Assembly: GCF_012034175.1 (NCBI RefSeq) | Contig: NZ_JAATEJ010000010.1 | Location: forward strand, 1-64,000 | Direction of reading: 5' to 3' | Origin: Actinacidiphila epipremni | GTDB lineage: Bacteria; Actinomycetota; Actinomycetes; Streptomycetales; Streptomycetaceae | DNA: 64,000 nucleotides | Part shown: positions 1 to 7,622 of the stretch, in pieces | Position numbering within the stretch: position 1 is the first letter of the stretch | Layout: every line of letters starts with the position of its first letter | The notes under the pieces: model-generated | Seen by the model: only the letters and a program-made list of their open reading frames with translations | What the model was told of the DNA's origin: nothing | Databases searched by the model: none | Made by a program: the position numbers and the translations under genes

Positions 1-159
1 AAACCACCCCTGATACCCGACAGTGATCTTGCCCACAACATCGCCCGGGGAACTGGCCGCGGAGGCGCTTCCGGCGAGTGCGGTCTGTGCGATTCCCACC
101 GTTCCGGTTGCGGTGGCTGCAAGCGCGGCCTGTAACACCGTCCGGCGTGTGACACCCAT
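1..159 (-). CDS. N-terminus of a Tat-exported protein, possibly a glycoside hydrolase (cut by window edge)
   Basis: Only the first 53 codons are present; the gene runs off the left edge. The protein begins with a twin-arginine export signal: TRRTVLQ is followed by an Ala-rich hydrophobic stretch and a likely signal peptidase site near residues 34-37. The mature part begins DVVGKITVGYQGWF. From memory, this opening resembles secreted actinobacterial proteins related to glycoside hydrolase families 71/99, but so little is visible that the family is tentative. The ATG lies just after GAGGAG on the minus strand, which supports the start. Its upstream region is shared with the divergent serine hydrolase gene. 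Confidence 0.55.
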   Translation of the reverse strand, partial: MGVTRRTVLQAALAATATGTVGIAQTALAGSASAASSPGDVVGKITVGYQGWF

Positions 160-295
160 CTGGACTCCTCGCAGCGGTCGGCAACTCCCGCCGTCGCACG
201 GCCGATCGGTCTACGGCAGCGGACCGGGAGTCTGGTGCGGGGATCGTAACGACGGGGTTACGCCTCCGCAATAGATCGCGCATCAGGCGAAATAT

Positions 296-335
296 TTGAC
301 AGAAGTCACGCAAGAAGCGCTCACCCTCGCGTGAC
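296..335 (+). promoter_or_regulatory. Possible -35 element and inverted repeat in a divergent promoter region
   Basis: A perfect TTGACA sits at 296-301. It is followed by an inverted repeat with arms GTCACGC (305-311) and GCGTGAC (329-335). The site lies between the divergent Tat-signal gene and the serine hydrolase gene, so it could be a regulator site for either. No convincing -10 hexamer is seen at the right spacing, so this is a weak call. Confidence 0.3.
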
Positions 336-422
336 ACCCTGACCTGCGGAAAACACCCCACTCAGCCAAGTCGGTACGAAAATCTTAGGAGAATGAAATA
401 TTCCGGTCTTAGCGTCTGGACC

Positions 423-1463
423 ATGACGCACGCACCACCAGGACCACCGCACGGCGGGCGCGCCCGAGGGCGTTCCCGATCCCACCGGCGGCGGCCCAGG
501 ACACCGTGGTGGAAGCGCCCCGCGGTCGTCTCGGCGGCCGTGCTCGGCACGATAGGGCTGGTGACGCTGGCGGTCGTCACCCGCTCGCCGTCGGCGAAGG
601 CCCATGACGACGACCCCGCCGCCGACGCCAAGGCGTCCGGCCCCACGACCGCCGCGAGCACCGCGCCGGCCACGACCGCGGCCCCCACCACGACCGCCGC
701 CCCGACCCCCACCGCGCTGCCCACCAAGTCGCCGGCGCAGGCCAAGAGCGAGCTCAGCGCGGCGATCAAGGAGCTGTCCGACAAGCGCGGCGGCCGGCTG
801 TCGGTCGCGGTCACCGAACTCGACGGCGACGCGGGCGTGAGCTACGACGACGGCTCGTCGACGTACGACACCGCGAGCATCGTCAAGGTCGACATCCTCG
901 CCACCGTCCTGCTGCGGCACCAGAAGGCCGGCACGACGCTCACCTCCACCGAGCGGTCCGAGGCCACGGTGATGATCCGGCAGAGCGACAACGACGCGGC
1001 GACCGCGCTGTGGCACGCCGCCGGCGGTACGTCCGGGATCAACGCGGCCAACAAGACCTTCGGCCTGAAGCACACCAGGGCCGGCGCGGGCGACCTGTGG
1101 GGCCTGACGCAGACCACGACCGCCGACCAGCTCGCGCTGCTGCGGGTGGTCTTCGGCGGCTCCGACTCCCCGCTGTCGGAGGCGTCCCGCACGTACATGA
1201 AGGGCCTGATGGGCACGGTCACCAAGGGCCAGCAGTGGGGCGCGTCGGCGGCCGACGAGGACCACGCGGGCTTCGCGCTGAAGAACGGCTGGCTCCAGCG
1301 CAGCGGCACCGGGCTGTGGGACATCAACAGCGTCGGGCAGGTGCAGTACGGCGGGAAGACGCTGCTGGTGTGCGTGCTGTCGTCCGGCAACAAGTCGGAG
1401 CAGGCCGGGATAGACAAGGTCGAGGCCGCCGCGCTGGCCGCGGCGAAGGCGCTGCTGTCCTGA
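423..1463 (+). CDS. Class A beta-lactamase-fold serine hydrolase, membrane-anchored
   Basis: The protein has about 346 residues. A basic N-terminus is followed by one hydrophobic segment near residues 37-57 and a Thr/Pro/Ala-rich linker to about residue 105, so the catalytic domain probably lies outside the membrane. The active-site motifs of class A serine beta-lactamases and penicillin-binding-protein-like hydrolases are visible: S-I-V-K near residue 152 (SxxK), S-D-N near 188, and K-N-G near 287 in place of KTG. The altered third motif and the long linker suggest a peptidase or cell-wall role as much as beta-lactam hydrolysis. An upstream in-frame ATG at 393 has AGGAG only one base away and codons (AAA TAT TCC CTT) unlike the rest of the gene, so I prefer 423. 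Confidence 0.8.
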   Translation: MTHAPPGPPHGGRARGRSRSHRRRPRTPWWKRPAVVSAAVLGTIGLVTLAVVTRSPSAKAHDDDPAADAKASGPTTAASTAPATTAAPTTTAAPTPTALPTKSPAQAKSELSAAIKELSDKRGGRLSVAVTELDGDAGVSYDDGSSTYDTASIVKVDILATVLLRHQKAGTTLTSTERSEATVMIRQSDNDAATALWHAAGGTSGINAANKTFGLKHTRAGAGDLWGLTQTTTADQLALLRVVFGGSDSPLSEASRTYMKGLMGTVTKGQQWGASAADEDHAGFALKNGWLQRSGTGLWDINSVGQVQYGGKTLLVCVLSSGNKSEQAGIDKVEAAALAAAKALLS

Positions 1464-1568
1464 CGCCGGGCCGCGGTACGGGCCGGCAGCCGGTGTCGGC
1501 AGCCGGCCCCGCGCCGGCAGCGGGCCCGGCGTAGGCACCGGCACCGGGCCCGTACCGCGGCCCGGCGT
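1463..1568. terminator. Bidirectional terminator with 22-bp perfect inverted repeat
   Basis: Two perfectly complementary 22-base arms (1463-1484 and 1547-1568) touch the stop codons of the two converging genes. The 62 bases between them are again rich in short GC inverted repeats. This would form a long, very stable stem in transcripts from either side. No U-tract is present, as is usual in Streptomyces. Confidence 0.75.
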
Positions 1569-2575
1569 CAGGGGGCGACGTCGACGAGCACCTTGCCGAT
1601 CGCGTTGCCCTCCACGGCGTCGTGCGCGTCGGCGGTGCGCTCCAGCGGGAAGCGGTGCAGCGGCAGCCCCGCGTCCTCGCCGACGCGGAAGGCGCCGTCC
1701 GCGACGGCCGCGGCCACCGCGGCGACGGCGTCGTCCTTGGCCGCGGCCGGCACGGTGTAGACCAGCACGCCCTGCCAGCGCAGGTTCCGCGACATCGACG
1801 GCCACGGCGGTACGGCCACGGTCCCGGCGTCCTGCGCGTAGAAGGCGACGACCCCGCCGGGCGCGAGCACCGCGGCGTCCAGCGCGGCGTTCGCGCCCGG
1901 CGCGACCTCCACGACGATGTGCACGCCGTCCGGGGCGAGGTCGCGGATCGCGGCGGCGGCGTCCTGCGTGCGGTAGTCCACGGTGTGGTGCGCGCCGGCC
2001 GCGGTCGCCAGCGCGGCCTTCCGCGGGCTGCTCACGGTGCTCAGCACGGTCGCGCCGGCCCAGCGGGCGAGCTGGATCGCCGCGTTGCCGACCGCGCCCG
2101 CGCCGCCGGCGACCAGCACCGTGACGCCCGACAGGGCGCCCGGGGCGAGCCGGGCGGGGCCGCCGTCGGCGACGGTCAGGGTGCGGTGGGCGGTCAGTGC
2201 GGGGATGCCGAGGCTCGCGCCGAGGTCGAAGGAGGCGCCCTCGGAGAGCGGGACGGCCTGCCGGGCGGGCAGGGTGACGTACTCCTGGGCGGTGCCGTTC
2301 TCCCGCTGCCAGGCCGCCTCCCACAGCCATACCCGCTCGCCGATCCGGGCCTCGTCGACGCCGGGGCCGACGGCGTCGACGACGCCGGAGCCGTCCTGGT
2401 TCGGCACCTGCTCGGTGCGGGGCGCGGTGTTCGCGCGGGCCTTCCAGTCCGTCGGGTTGACGCCCGAGACCCGGACCGCGACGCGCACCTCGCCCTCGCC
2501 GGGCGCGGGCAGGGGGCGCTCGGTCAGCGCCAGGACGGAGGAGGGGCCGTTGCCGGTGTACGTGATCGCCTTCAT
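1568..2575 (-). CDS. NADPH:quinone reductase-like zinc-free MDR oxidoreductase
   Basis: This 335-residue protein belongs to the medium-chain dehydrogenase/reductase superfamily, quinone oxidoreductase branch. The N-terminal GroES-like domain holds the conserved segment VSGVNPTDWKAR. The Rossmann nucleotide-binding motif AGGAGAVGNAAIQLARWAG lies near residue 155 and is followed by the usual substrate-domain return. The structural-zinc cysteines and catalytic zinc ligands of alcohol dehydrogenases are absent, as expected for quinone reductase-like members. It probably reduces quinones or enones with NADPH in the cytosol; the true substrate is unknown. It appears monocistronic: it converges with the serine hydrolase, and the next leftward gene ends 58 bases upstream of its start. 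Confidence 0.85.
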   Translation of the reverse strand: MKAITYTGNGPSSVLALTERPLPAPGEGEVRVAVRVSGVNPTDWKARANTAPRTEQVPNQDGSGVVDAVGPGVDEARIGERVWLWEAAWQRENGTAQEYVTLPARQAVPLSEGASFDLGASLGIPALTAHRTLTVADGGPARLAPGALSGVTVLVAGGAGAVGNAAIQLARWAGATVLSTVSSPRKAALATAAGAHHTVDYRTQDAAAAIRDLAPDGVHIVVEVAPGANAALDAAVLAPGGVVAFYAQDAGTVAVPPWPSMSRNLRWQGVLVYTVPAAAKDDAVAAVAAAVADGAFRVGEDAGLPLHRFPLERTADAHDAVEGNAIGKVLVDVAP

Positions 2576-2633
2576 AGCGCGTACAAGCTACCGGCCCCGC
2601 GCTTTCTTCCCCCGGCGCCGCGCCCGGCCCCGC

Positions 2634-3506
2634 TCAACCGAGCAACTCCTCCGCCTTCGCCAGGATCTCGGTCACCCGCAGCCCGAACCGGGCGTCGCAC
2701 GCGTGCGGTTCGGCCGAGGTGAGGGCGTCGATCGCCCGGGCGTACGCGTCCGTCGCGGCGAACTCGCCGCCGGGGTAGGTGGCGACGCCGTGCGTGCCGC
2801 GGAACTCGACGCAGACCCCGGCGGCGGCCGGCGGCGCGGTGAGGGTCAGGGCGGCGGTGCTGGAGGCGCCGCTGTCGTGACGCAGCGTCAAGTGCACGGT
2901 GTCGCCCGGCCCGTGGGCGGCGGCGAGGTCCGTGACGTCGCCGAGCACCGGCAGCAGTACGGACAGCGCGTGCGGCCCGACGTCCCACAGCCCGCCCTTC
3001 TCCTTGCGCCACGGCGAGTCGGCGAACGGGCTCGCGCCGGGGCCGAAGACGGCGCCGTACCAGTCGGCGCGGGCGGTGAACCAGCCGCCGGCGGCGGCCT
3101 GTTCGGCGAGCCAGTCGCTGGTGGGCCCGTCGAAGCGCAGGGTGAAGAAGACCACCGACCGCACCCCGCTCGCCTCGACGGCGGCGGCGACCTCCCGGGC
3201 GCCGGCGACGGTCGCGGCGAGCGGCTTGTCCAGCAGCAGATGCCGCCCGGCGCGGGCGGCCCGGGCGGCGAGCGGCGCCTGGAGGGCCGGCGGCAGCGCG
3301 ATCGCCACCGCGTCGACGTCGGCGATCAGCGCGTCGGGGTCGGCGTAGGCGCGGGCGCCGAACTGCCCGGCGACCTCCGCGGCGGCCTCCGGCCGGCGGC
3401 CCCACACCCCGGCGAGCTCGACGCCCGGGTGCGCGGCGAGCGCGGGGCCGTGCGCGAGCCGCGCCCACGGGCCCGTACCGAGCAGTCCCACCCGCAGGGC
3501 GCTCAT
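2634..3506 (-). CDS. Gfo/Idh/MocA-family oxidoreductase
   Basis: A 290-residue NAD(P)-dependent oxidoreductase. The N-terminal Rossmann fold starts with VGLLGTGPWARLAHGPAL, and the family motif containing the catalytic lysine is present as LDKPLA near residue 85. The C-terminal alpha/beta domain follows. Members oxidise or reduce sugars, inositols or related carbonyls; no specific substrate can be read from the sequence. The ATG at 3506 overlaps the stop of the upstream tautomerase-like gene in an ATGA, so the two are translationally coupled. Upstream in-frame codons run antisense through that neighbour and were not used. Confidence 0.82.
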   Translation of the reverse strand: MSALRVGLLGTGPWARLAHGPALAAHPGVELAGVWGRRPEAAAEVAGQFGARAYADPDALIADVDAVAIALPPALQAPLAARAARAGRHLLLDKPLAATVAGAREVAAAVEASGVRSVVFFTLRFDGPTSDWLAEQAAAGGWFTARADWYGAVFGPGASPFADSPWRKEKGGLWDVGPHALSVLLPVLGDVTDLAAAHGPGDTVHLTLRHDSGASSTAALTLTAPPAAAGVCVEFRGTHGVATYPGGEFAATDAYARAIDALTSAEPHACDARFGLRVTEILAKAEELLG

Positions 3507-3880
3507 GGCGCCACCGCCCGCGGCTCCTCGTGCCGCGCGTACGCCTCGCGGTCCAGGTCGCGCAGGTCGACGGAGAACTGCACCTCGAACTGCGGGGTCG
3601 GCGCGGTGTGTTCGCGCAGGGCGGCGAGCACCGCAGCGGTCAGGGCGCGCTTGGTTTCCGGGTCGCGGCCGGACAGCAGCGCGACCTCGACGTGGATCAT
3701 CGCGCGGTGCGGTGAACCGTCGCCGATCCACAGGTCGTCATGGCGTACGAAACGGGTCTTGCAACCGGCGGCGCGACCGCCGGCGATGGTGACCAGGGCC
3801 TCGTGCAGGGCTGTGCCGAAGCCCGGTTTGTCCAGGGCCCCGGTGAGCGTTCCGGAGTATTCCACGGTGGTATGCGGCAT
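3503..3880 (-). CDS. 5-carboxymethyl-2-hydroxymuconate delta-isomerase-like tautomerase
   Basis: This 125-residue protein begins MPHTTVEYSGTL. The conserved N-terminal Pro2 is the catalytic base of the tautomerase superfamily, and length and layout fit the CHMI (HpcD/HpaF-like) family. That family isomerises 5-carboxymethyl-2-hydroxymuconate in homoprotocatechuate breakdown. The other genes of that pathway are not nearby, so the physiological substrate is uncertain. It is the first gene of a two-gene operon with the Gfo/Idh/MocA oxidoreductase (ATGA overlap). Its promoter must lie in the roughly 200-bp region shared with the divergent glnII. Confidence 0.78.
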   Translation of the reverse strand: MPHTTVEYSGTLTGALDKPGFGTALHEALVTIAGGRAAGCKTRFVRHDDLWIGDGSPHRAMIHVEVALLSGRDPETKRALTAAVLAALREHTAPTPQFEVQFSVDLRDLDREAYARHEEPRAVAP

Positions 3881-3945
3881 GTCCGGACCCTAATCCCGGC
3901 TGGTCGCGGGCGGTAAGTGCGTCTCACGGCGCAGGACGGTGACGT

Positions 3946-3972
3946 CCGACACCTCGGTTACGTCCTGTTAAC
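3946..3972 (+). promoter_or_regulatory. Candidate GlnR operator upstream of glnII
   Basis: Three AC dinucleotides occur in exact AC-N9-AC-N9-AC register (3949, 3960, 3971), within half-boxes CCGAC, GTTAC and TTAAC. This matches the spacing of GlnR half-sites (gTnAC-N6-GaAAC type) that control nitrogen genes including glnII in Streptomyces. The site is about 105 bases upstream of the glnII start. A fourth half-box is not evident. Confidence 0.6.
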
Positions 3973-4075
3973 ACAAGGGCAATGGACGGGAAAACCGTCC
4001 TTGCGACGCTGCCCTCGGCCCGATCGCAGACGCTCGGCCGCCCACGCGCTCACGTTCGTTAAGGATGGCGTCACC

Positions 4076-5095
4076 GTGACCTACAAGGCTGAGTACATCT
4101 GGATAGACGGCACCTCGCCGACCGCGAAGCTCCGCTCCAAGACGCGGATCCTGGCCGACGGCGCGGAACTGCCGATCTGGGGCTTCGACGGATCCAGCAC
4201 CAACCAGGCCGAGGGCCACGCCTCGGACCGGGTGCTCAAGCCGGTCGCGTCCTTCCCCGACCCGATCCGCGGCGGCGACGACGTCCTCGTGATGTGCGAG
4301 GTCCTCAACATCGACGGGACGCCGCACGAGTCCAACACGCGTGCGGCGCTGCGCGAGGTCGCCGAGAAGTACGCGGCGCAGGAGTCGCTGTTCGGCATCG
4401 AGCAGGAGTACACCTTCTTCCAGGGCTCGCGCCCGCTGGGCTTCCCGGAGAACGGCTTCCCCGCCCCGCAGGGCGGCTACTACTGCGGGGTCGGCGCCGA
4501 CGAGATCTTCGGCCGCCCCGTCGTCGAGAAGCACCTGGAGAACTGCCTGGCCGCCGGCATCGGCATCTCCGGCATCAACGCCGAGGTCATGCCCGGCCAG
4601 TGGGAGTTCCAGGTCGGCCCGCTCAGCCCGCTGGAGGTCGCCGACCACCTGTGGGTCGCGCGCTGGCTGCTCTACCGCACCGCCGAGGACTTCGGCATCT
4701 CCGCGACGCTGGACCCCAAGCCCGCCAAGGGCGACTGGAACGGCGCGGGCGCGCACACCAACTTCTCCACCAAGGCGATGCGCGAGAACTACGCGGCGAT
4801 CATCGAGGCCGCCGAGTCGCTGGGCCGCGACGACAAGCCGCTGGAGCACATCAAGAACTACGGCGCCGGCGTCGAGGCCCGCCTCACCGGCGCGCACGAG
4901 ACCGCGCCGTGGAACGAGTACAGCTACGGCGTGTCCGACCGCGGCGCGTCGGTGCGCATCCCGTGGCAGGTCGAGGTGGACCAGAAGGGCTACATCGAGG
5001 ACCGCCGGCCGAACGCGAACGTCGACCCGTACGTCGTGACGCGGCTGATCGTGGACACGTGCTGCACCGCGCTGGAGAAGGCCGACCTGGTCTGA
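4076..5095 (+). CDS. glnII: Glutamine synthetase type II (eukaryotic-type)
   Basis: Condenses glutamate and ammonia to glutamine with ATP. The 339-residue length is typical of GSII and far shorter than GSI. Recognisable blocks are the N-terminal beta-grasp WIDGT and IWGFDGSSTNQA (near residue 32), the metal-binding FGIEQEYTF, the GINAEVMPGQWEFQVGP segment, the ATP-site GAGAHTNFST, and the C-terminal IEDRRPNANVDPY. The GTG at 4076 is chosen because AAGGA lies ten bases upstream and homologues begin M-T-(F/Y)-K-A-E-Y-I-W; upstream codons in frame look non-coding. It carries no adenylylation tyrosine loop as in GSI, so the glnE product further along probably acts on GSI encoded elsewhere. A GlnR-like operator lies upstream and a strong hairpin follows. 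Confidence 0.97.
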   Translation: MTYKAEYIWIDGTSPTAKLRSKTRILADGAELPIWGFDGSSTNQAEGHASDRVLKPVASFPDPIRGGDDVLVMCEVLNIDGTPHESNTRAALREVAEKYAAQESLFGIEQEYTFFQGSRPLGFPENGFPAPQGGYYCGVGADEIFGRPVVEKHLENCLAAGIGISGINAEVMPGQWEFQVGPLSPLEVADHLWVARWLLYRTAEDFGISATLDPKPAKGDWNGAGAHTNFSTKAMRENYAAIIEAAESLGRDDKPLEHIKNYGAGVEARLTGAHETAPWNEYSYGVSDRGASVRIPWQVEVDQKGYIEDRRPNANVDPYVVTRLIVDTCCTALEKADLV

Positions 5096-5164
5096 GGCGG
5101 ACCGCTGCCGCGAGCGCGGTCCGGTCGAGCCGTCACCGGGCCCGGGCGGCGGCCCGGACCCGGT

Positions 5165-5208
5165 ACGCCGTGGAGGGCGCCCGTCGCGTGGCGGGCGCCC
5201 TCCGGCGT
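5165..5208 (+). terminator. Factor-independent-type hairpin after glnII
   Basis: A 12-bp perfect stem (5172-5183 with 5192-5203, eight-base loop) is extended by five more pairs outside a two-base bulge. It sits 70 bases after the glnII stop and before the next co-directional gene. Confidence 0.75.
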
Positions 5209-5253
5209 GCCCGGCGGGGGTGACCAACGCCGAGGTCACTCGTTTGACGCAGC

Positions 5254-7281
5254 GTGAAGAGCCGACCGCAGCGTGCCGCCGTGAATCCGCCGAAGCCCGG
5301 CCCGTCCGGGGGCTCCCGGGCTCCGGGGCGGGCAGCCGGCGCCCGGGGCTCGCGGCGGCGCGGGCGCCGGCGGGGCGCGCCTGCCGGGCCGGCCGCGGCC
5401 GAGGCGGCGCTGGTCGAGCACTACCCGCGGCTGGTGCGGCTGGCGTATCTGGCGCTGCCCGACTCCGCCGGCCCGCACGGCAGGGTGCTCACCGCGCACC
5501 GCCTCGTGCAGCGCTCGCTGCGGGCCGCCTCCGCCGCGCGGGGCGGCGGCCCGCAAGGCTACGAGCTGCTGCGCCGCGAGGTGCTGCGGGCCGCGCTGGG
5601 CCGGCCGCCCGCCGGGCGGCTGCGCGGGGCGCTCGCGGCGGCCGGGCTGCCGCAGGTGCTGGGGCTGCGGCTGCACCCGCGGGCCGGTGGCGGCGCCGGA
5701 CTCGCCCTGGACCGCGCGCTCGCCGCGCTGCCCGCGCCGGCCAGGGCCGCGTACGCGCTGCTCGGCTTCGAGGGCCTGGACGAGCCGGCCGCCCGCGCGG
5801 TGCTGGACGCGGCGGGCGTCGCCGACCCGCGGGAGGCGGTGCGCAAGGCCGCGGGCCTGGAGGGCGACCGGCGGCTGCTCGCGGCCGGCGAATTCGACCC
5901 CTGCACGGTGCAGTTGCGGCCCACCGACCTGCTGCGGCGGCGGCAGCGCGGCCGGGCCGGGCTCACGGTCGGCGCGGTGGTCGCGGTCGGGGCGGTGCTG
6001 CTGGGCCTCTCGGCGGCGGGCGGCTCGCCGCGGCCGTACGGGGCGGCGGGCCCGCCGGGCGCGTCGGCCGCGTCGGCGCAGGCGCTGGACCCGGCGTCCG
6101 TGGTGCGGGTCGCCCCGCAGGCGTGGACGCGGACCGGGCGGCTGGACTTCACCGTGTGGCCCGCGCGCGGCAGCCGCACCGACGACACCGCGCTGCTGCG
6201 CCGGGCCCTCGCGGTGTGGGCGAGCCCCGGCCCGTCCGTCCAGGTCTCCGCGACGCCGGGCACCGCCCGCACCGCCCCCGTACAGCCCCCGCAGCTGCTC
6301 TACGCGGGGGACGCCGACAAGGCGACGGTGGTGCTCTTCTTCGACGGGCTGCGGATCATCCGGTACGCCGAGGCGCGCGGCGGCGACGGCTCGGGCGGTG
6401 CGGCGCTGGACTTCGCGCAGGTGCCGGGCGCGGATGTGACGACCGCGGCGGCGGTCGTCGTCGACCGGATCGACGGCAACACCCGCTTCCTGACCGCCCC
6501 TTGGGTCGCCCAGGCGCAGACCCGGGACCTGCTGCGGCCCGACCAGGCGGCGGCGCCGCTGCACCTCGCGGCGGACGGCACGACCGATCCGGTACGGATG
6601 CCGGGCGCCGGCGCGGCGGCGGGGGCGTGCGGGGCGAGCTGGCCGGCGCTGCAACTGCGGTCCTCGGCGCAGGTCTTGCCGCAGCACGCGTTTGTGCTGA
6701 GTGACCTGGGTGACCTCAGCCCGGTGCACCTGACCTTCACGCCGCCGCCGTCTTCGGGGGACTCCCCCGATGCCGCCCCGCGCGAGGCCACGGGGCCTGC
6801 GGCGCTGGCGAGTTGGGCGCACAGCGCGTGCCGGCTCGGCGAGTTGCGGGGGCAGGGGGTGCGGGCCGTCAACGACTGGGAGTTCGCCCGCACGCCGCTG
6901 CCCGAGGGCGCGGGGCCCGCGCTGTGGACCTGCGACCGCGCCGACACGTGGCGCGGGCCGGGCCGCGCGACGGTCCAGTTCGTCCCCCCGGACGCGTCCC
7001 CCGCCGCGACCGGCACGCTGGCCGGCCGGCAGTCCGACGGTGCGGCGTGCAGCCGCTACGGCCAGGACGTCATGGCGGGCGTGATGTGGAAGTCCCCCGC
7101 GGGCCACTGGTACGTCGTGGCCGCGGGCAGCCGCGAGGTGGTTTCCCTGACGGCCACGAATGGCCTGACGGCGTCTTCCGAAGGCCCCTACCTCGCCGCA
7201 AGGGCCCCCCAATCCGCCCGCCCCACCCTGACCGCCCGCACCTCCGCAGGCCAGACCCTCCACCCCCTCGACGCCTCCTGA
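5254..7281 (+). CDS. Large membrane protein with ECF-sigma-like cytoplasmic N-terminus; function unknown
   Basis: About 675 residues. Residues 1-45 are basic and disordered. Residues 52-200 resemble degenerate sigma-70 ECF regions: LVEHYPRLVRLAYLAL looks like region 2, and ALAALPAPARAAYALL with a following Leu/Ala helix looks like region 4. One membrane span follows near residues 232-252 (AGLTVGAVVAVGAVLLGLSA). The remaining 420 residues would lie outside and contain several cysteines (for example GACGASW, HSACRL, WTCDRAD, AACSRYG) that could form disulfides. The family is familiar from Streptomyces genomes as a hypothetical protein; I cannot assign a role. The GTG at 5254 lacks a clear ribosome site and a GTG at 5281 is an alternative. 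It stands alone between the glnII terminator and a repeat-containing gap. Confidence 0.7.
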   Translation: MKSRPQRAAVNPPKPGPSGGSRAPGRAAGARGSRRRGRRRGAPAGPAAAEAALVEHYPRLVRLAYLALPDSAGPHGRVLTAHRLVQRSLRAASAARGGGPQGYELLRREVLRAALGRPPAGRLRGALAAAGLPQVLGLRLHPRAGGGAGLALDRALAALPAPARAAYALLGFEGLDEPAARAVLDAAGVADPREAVRKAAGLEGDRRLLAAGEFDPCTVQLRPTDLLRRRQRGRAGLTVGAVVAVGAVLLGLSAAGGSPRPYGAAGPPGASAASAQALDPASVVRVAPQAWTRTGRLDFTVWPARGSRTDDTALLRRALAVWASPGPSVQVSATPGTARTAPVQPPQLLYAGDADKATVVLFFDGLRIIRYAEARGGDGSGGAALDFAQVPGADVTTAAAVVVDRIDGNTRFLTAPWVAQAQTRDLLRPDQAAAPLHLAADGTTDPVRMPGAGAAAGACGASWPALQLRSSAQVLPQHAFVLSDLGDLSPVHLTFTPPPSSGDSPDAAPREATGPAALASWAHSACRLGELRGQGVRAVNDWEFARTPLPEGAGPALWTCDRADTWRGPGRATVQFVPPDASPAATGTLAGRQSDGAACSRYGQDVMAGVMWKSPAGHWYVVAAGSREVVSLTATNGLTASSEGPYLAARAPQSARPTLTARTSAGQTLHPLDAS

Positions 7282-7399
7282 CCTCCCCCTCCCCGAGCTG
7301 CTGCTTGCTGCTGTGCCGAGACCGTCCGCCGGTGGTTGACCTCACACGTCGAGGCCGGGCACGGGCGGGGGCTGCCGTTGCGCGTGAGGGGCACAAACC

Positions 7400-7540
7400 A
7401 GGGGCGCGGGGAACGGCGCGACAAGCCACCCACCGGCAGAAGGTCTCGCGACCGGCACAAGGGCGCAGCCCGGAGAGAGGGGCGCGGGGAACGGCGCGAC
7501 AAGCCACCCACCGGCGGGTGGTCTCGGGGCCGGCGCAAGG
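7400..7540 (+). repeat. Two direct copies of a 38-bp intergenic repeat
   Basis: Identical 38-base copies occupy 7400-7437 and 7478-7515, a 78-base period. The similarity continues imperfectly after each copy (GGTCTCG, then CCGGC and CAAGG). Each begins GGGGCGCGGGGAACGGCGCG, a sequence type I recall as a dispersed non-coding repeat in Streptomyces genomes. It fills most of the 341-bp gap between the membrane protein and the pullulanase 3' end. No gene is visible in the gap. Confidence 0.7.
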
Positions 7541-7570
7541 GGCAGGTCGGGGAGACGCCGTGAAAGAGCG

Positions 7571-7620
7571 CCGCGGAGGCCCCGCTCCGGTGTCAGGGGC
7601 CGGAGCGGGGCCGCCGCGGG
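7571..7620. terminator. Strong hairpin at the 3' end of the amylase-pullulanase gene
   Basis: Thirteen-base perfect arms GGCCCCGCTCCGG (7578-7590) and CCGGAGCGGGGCC (7600-7612) are separated by nine bases. The hairpin lies directly after the pullulanase stop (reading leftward) and would also stop transcription coming from the left. Confidence 0.8.
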
Positions 7621-7622
7621 GT

